7,538 nucleotides of DNA from DATFPQ01 sp035264765. Its GTDB lineage: Bacteria > Actinomycetota > Actinomycetes > Actinomycetales > Angustibacteraceae. The stretch spans positions 1-7,538 of the forward strand of contig DATFPQ010000003.1 of the NCBI GenBank assembly GCA_035264765.1, read 5' to 3'. Every line of letters starts with the position of its first letter. Positions within the stretch are counted from its first letter, which is position 1. Shown piece by piece: positions 5,425 through 7,538 of the stretch. The notes under the pieces were generated by a model, which was not told where the DNA came from, did not search any database, and saw nothing but the letters and a program-made list of their open reading frames with translations. The position numbers were made by a program, and so were the translations under genes.

Positions 5425-5430
5425 GAGGAG
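5425..5430 (+). promoter_or_regulatory. Ribosome binding site of the DGPF gene
   Basis: GAGGAG, 5 nt before ATG 5436. It decides that start over the in-frame upstream codon at 5298, which overlaps the previous gene. Confidence 0.75.
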
Positions 5431-5435
5431 CTGAC

Positions 5436-5792
5436 ATGAGGTATCTGATGTTCGTGGCCACTGACCCCGACGCTGAGCCGTACGACCCGGCCGCGGACGA
5501 CGCGGAGGACTGGGTCGCCAAGCACGAAGCATCCGGCCAGTGGGTCATGGGAGACCGGCTACGGCCAGTCGAGGACGCCACCACCGTGCGCCGACGGGGC
5601 GGCGAGGTCCTGGTGACGGACGGGCCGTTCGCCGAGACGCGGGAGTGGATCGCAGGGTTCGACATCCTCGAGTGCGCCGACCTGGACGAGGCCATCGCCA
5701 TCGCTGCGGCGCACCCGATGGCCCGCTTCGGCCGTCTCGAGCTGCGACCGTTCTGGTCCGACGAGGACGAGCAGGCGGGTCCCAAGGGGTGA
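5436..5792 (+). CDS. YciI/DGPF-domain protein, partner of ECF42 sigma factor
   Basis: A 118-residue protein of the YCII-related (DGPF) family, beginning MRYLMFVATDP, which is the usual opening strand. The signature appears as TDGPFAETREWIAGFDILE, with DGPF and the G-F-x-I-L-E strand intact, followed by the helix DLDEAIAIAAAHP and the terminal strand LELRPFW. DGPF proteins are small dimeric ferredoxin-like-fold proteins, and genes for them are found next to ECF42 sigma factors. They are the usual targets of those sigma factors, but their biochemical role is not settled. The start is set by GAGGAG at 5425-5430. The stop overlaps the sigma-factor start by 4 nt (GTGA, 5789-5792), so the two are translationally coupled. 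Confidence 0.93.
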   Translation: MRYLMFVATDPDAEPYDPAADDAEDWVAKHEASGQWVMGDRLRPVEDATTVRRRGGEVLVTDGPFAETREWIAGFDILECADLDEAIAIAAAHPMARFGRLELRPFWSDEDEQAGPKG

Positions 5793-7057
5793 GCCCCGGT
5801 GAGCGCGCGACGCCGGCCGGTGTCCGCCGCGCGCTCTCGGACGCTATGGCGGGTGAGCGGCTGCGGATAGTGGCCGGGCTGATCCGCATAACGCGGGACT
5901 GGGACCTCGCGGAGGATGCGGTCGCCGACGCGGCCGAGCGAGCGCTCCGTCGCTGGCCGGCTGAGGGTGTGCCGGCCAACCCGGGTGCCTGGCTCACGAC
6001 GACCGCTCGTCGCAGAGCCATCGACCTGCTGCGCCGCGCCGACGTCGAGCGGGCGAAGCTGGGGGAGGTCGCGGCGCTCGCCGAGCTGGCTTCCGGCGCC
6101 GACGACCTCCCCCAGGCCTCCTGCCTGCCCGATGACCGGCTGCGGCTGATCTTCACCTGCTGCCACCCCGCTCTGTCGATGGAGGCTCGGGTGGCGCTGA
6201 CGCTGAAGGTCGTCTCCGGCCTGTCGACGGCCGCCGTCGCGCGCGCCTTCCTCACCTCCGAGGCGACGATGGGCCAACGGCTGCTTCGCGCCAAACGCAA
6301 GATCGCGCACGCCGGCATCCCGTACCGGGTGCCCTCGCCCGACCTGCTGCCCGAGCGCATGGACGGCGTCCTGGCGGTGATCTACCTGATCTTCACCGAG
6401 GGCTACGCCGGCACCGCGGATGACGCGTTGGCCGGTGAGGCTGTCCGGCTGGGGCGGCTGCTGGTGCAGCTCGTACCGGACTCCGACGAGGCCCGCGGGC
6501 TGCTTGCTCTTCTCCTCCTGCAGCACGCCCGCCGTGCTGCGCGCCTCGTCGACGGCGAGCTGGTCACGCTGGAGCGGCAAGATCGGACGAAGTGGGACAC
6601 CGCGGCCATCGACGAGGCGCTCGCCCTGGAGCCACTGACGGGCACCGACCGGGGTCCGTACCGGCTGCAGGCGGCCCTGGCCGCCGTCCACGCCGCAGCG
6701 CCCGAGGCTTCCGACACCGACTGGGCCGCGGTCGTCTCGCTGTACGACGAGCTGCTGGACGTGCTGCCATCACCCGTGGTCCGGCTCAACCGGGCCATCG
6801 CGATCGGTATGCGCGACGGCCCCCTCGCCGGCCTCGCCGCACTGGACGCCCTCGCTGGGGACGCCCGGCTGGCCGGCTACCACCTGCTGCCCGCCGCCCG
6901 CGGTGATCTCCTGGCCAGGGCCGGGCGCCCGACGGAGGCCGTGACCGCGCTCGAGCACGCCCTCGCACTCGCCCCCACGGACCAGGAGCGCCGTCAGCTC
7001 ACCCGCCGACGCGACGAGCTGCGGGGAACCTCGCCGGCTGTCGGTGGTCTGGCCTAG
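5789..7057 (+). CDS. ECF42-like RNA polymerase sigma factor with C-terminal extension
   Basis: A 422-residue sigma factor of the SigI/DGPF-associated group (ECF42), far longer than the usual 160-200 residues of ECF sigma factors. Region sigma-2 covers about residues 22-85, with DWDLAEDAVADAAERALRRWP and the DNA-melting segment GAWLTTTARRRAIDLLRR. A short linker leads to DDRLRLIFTCCHPAL (116-129) and sigma-4 at about 130-175 (helix-turn-helix around LSTAAVARAFLTSEATMGQRLLRAKRK). The rest, about 180-422, is the helical TPR-like extension with family landmarks IYLIFTEGY (198-206), RLNRAIAIG (332-340) and GYHLLPAARGDLLARAGR (363-380). No anti-sigma factor is encoded nearby; in this family the extension is believed to act as the built-in regulator. 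GTG 5789 is chosen because of the GTGA overlap with the DGPF stop; an ATG at 5846 would lose 19 residues ahead of sigma-2. Confidence 0.92.
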   Translation: MSPGERATPAGVRRALSDAMAGERLRIVAGLIRITRDWDLAEDAVADAAERALRRWPAEGVPANPGAWLTTTARRRAIDLLRRADVERAKLGEVAALAELASGADDLPQASCLPDDRLRLIFTCCHPALSMEARVALTLKVVSGLSTAAVARAFLTSEATMGQRLLRAKRKIAHAGIPYRVPSPDLLPERMDGVLAVIYLIFTEGYAGTADDALAGEAVRLGRLLVQLVPDSDEARGLLALLLLQHARRAARLVDGELVTLERQDRTKWDTAAIDEALALEPLTGTDRGPYRLQAALAAVHAAAPEASDTDWAAVVSLYDELLDVLPSPVVRLNRAIAIGMRDGPLAGLAALDALAGDARLAGYHLLPAARGDLLARAGRPTEAVTALEHALALAPTDQERRQLTRRRDELRGTSPAVGGLA

Positions 7058-7067
7058 CGTCAGGCCC

Positions 7068-7538
7068 ATGGAGATCATTCTGATTCCCGGCTTCTGGCTC
7101 GACGGTTCGTCCTGGGACGACGTGGTCCCCGCCCTGGAGCAGGCGGGTCACCGCACTCACGCGCTCACTCTGCCTGGCATGGAGTCGCGATCGGCCGACC
7201 GCTCCGAGATCACCTTGCGCGACCACGTGGAGGCCGTGGTGGAGGTGATCGACTCCTTCGCTTCAGCCGACGGCAAGGTCGTGCTCGTCGGGCACTCCGG
7301 CGGCGGTGCCGTCGCCCATGCCGCCGTCGACGCGCGGCCGGACCGGGTCGCCCGGGTGGTCTACGTGGACAGCGGTCCCCTCGGTAACGGTGGGGTGATC
7401 AACGACCAGCTGCCGGCCGTGGACGGCGAGGTCCCGCTGCCGGACTGGTCGGTCTTCGACGAGGCGGATCTCGTCGACCTCGACGACGGGCTGCGCACGG
7501 CGTTCCGCGAGCGCGCGATCCCGACCCCCGCGCACGTT
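7068..7538 (+). CDS. Alpha/beta hydrolase, 3' end cut off by window
   Basis: The first 157 residues of an alpha/beta-hydrolase fold protein; the frame is open to the right edge. It starts MEIILIPGFWLDGSSWDDV, with the oxyanion-hole segment P-G-F-W after the first strand, and has the nucleophile elbow VGHSGGG (74-80) with S77 as the predicted nucleophile. The acid and histidine of the triad would lie beyond the window. No signal peptide, so cytosolic. Esterase, lactonase or related activity is possible; the substrate cannot be told. It begins 10 nt after the sigma-factor stop, with only a weak AGG nearby, so it is probably co-transcribed with, and may rely on coupling to, the sigma-factor gene. 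Confidence 0.9.
   Translation, partial: MEIILIPGFWLDGSSWDDVVPALEQAGHRTHALTLPGMESRSADRSEITLRDHVEAVVEVIDSFASADGKVVLVGHSGGGAVAHAAVDARPDRVARVVYVDSGPLGNGGVINDQLPAVDGEVPLPDWSVFDEADLVDLDDGLRTAFRERAIPTPAHV

Noticed and set aside
5298..5435. Upstream extension of the DGPF protein to 5298
   Set aside because: It overlaps the end of the DinB-like gene, runs through the candidate promoter, and adds 46 residues ahead of the canonical MRYLMF opening.
5333..6691. 452-codon open frame on the minus strand opposite the DGPF and sigma-factor genes
   Set aside because: Shadow of the GC3-biased genes on the plus strand; it has no recognisable domain and overlaps two firmly identified genes.
7039..7061. TGTCGG followed by CGTC just before the hydrolase start, as a third ECF42 promoter
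   Set aside because: The spacer is only 13 nt, too short for an ECF promoter, and the start site would fall on the ATG; TGTCGG is expected a few times by chance in a window of this size and GC content.

Overview
The window is GC-rich DNA with strong GC bias at third codon positions, GTG starts beside ATG starts, and a protein repertoire typical of high-GC Actinobacteria: a mycothiol-type DinB-like protein, an ECF42-like sigma factor with its DGPF/YciI partner, a STAS anti-sigma antagonist and a three-helix-bundle protein. I cannot place it below phylum level from the sequence alone. It reads as ordinary chromosome or mildly accessory DNA. I see no tRNA, rRNA, CRISPR array, integrase or insertion sequence.

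Layout. (1) Positions 1-716, plus strand: the 3' part of a BNR/Asp-box (sialidase-fold) protein, cut by the window edge, with a 10-codon internal tandem duplication. (2) 851-1801, plus strand: a small three-helix-bundle dimerization-domain protein, a 336-nt stretch with only a doubtful 28-codon ORF, and a STAS anti-anti-sigma-like protein whose usual phospho-serine position is Cys. (3) 1823-4591, minus strand: a three-gene operon, transcribed in the order membrane haem/FAD/NAD(P)H reductase, secreted FMN-binding-domain protein, ApbE flavinyltransferase. A 33-nt hairpin at 1796-1828 contains the stop codons of both converging genes and is the likely bidirectional terminator. (4) 4718 to the right edge, plus strand: a TIGR03086/MDMPI-like DinB-fold protein, then a tight cluster of YciI/DGPF protein, ECF42-like sigma factor with a long C-terminal extension, and a truncated alpha/beta hydrolase.

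How the genes fit together. The minus-strand operon makes a coherent redox module. The reductase would take electrons from cytosolic NAD(P)H through FAD and membrane haems. The FMN-binding protein would carry a covalently attached flavin on the outer face of the membrane, at an S-G-A-T acceptor site. ApbE would attach that flavin. This is a recognised type of flavin-based extracytosolic electron transfer cassette. What deserves a second look is that ApbE has no visible export signal although its presumed substrate does, and that the acceptor domain sits on a Gly/Ser linker encoded by a 12-bp tandem repeat. The right-hand cluster is a typical ECF42 arrangement, with a candidate autoregulatory promoter (TGTCGG, 17 nt, CGTC) upstream of the DGPF gene. 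Nothing in the window is clearly a new type of system. The strongest leads are the topology puzzle of the flavinylation cassette, the shared-stop-codon hairpin, the non-phosphorylatable STAS protein and the ECF42 promoter candidate.
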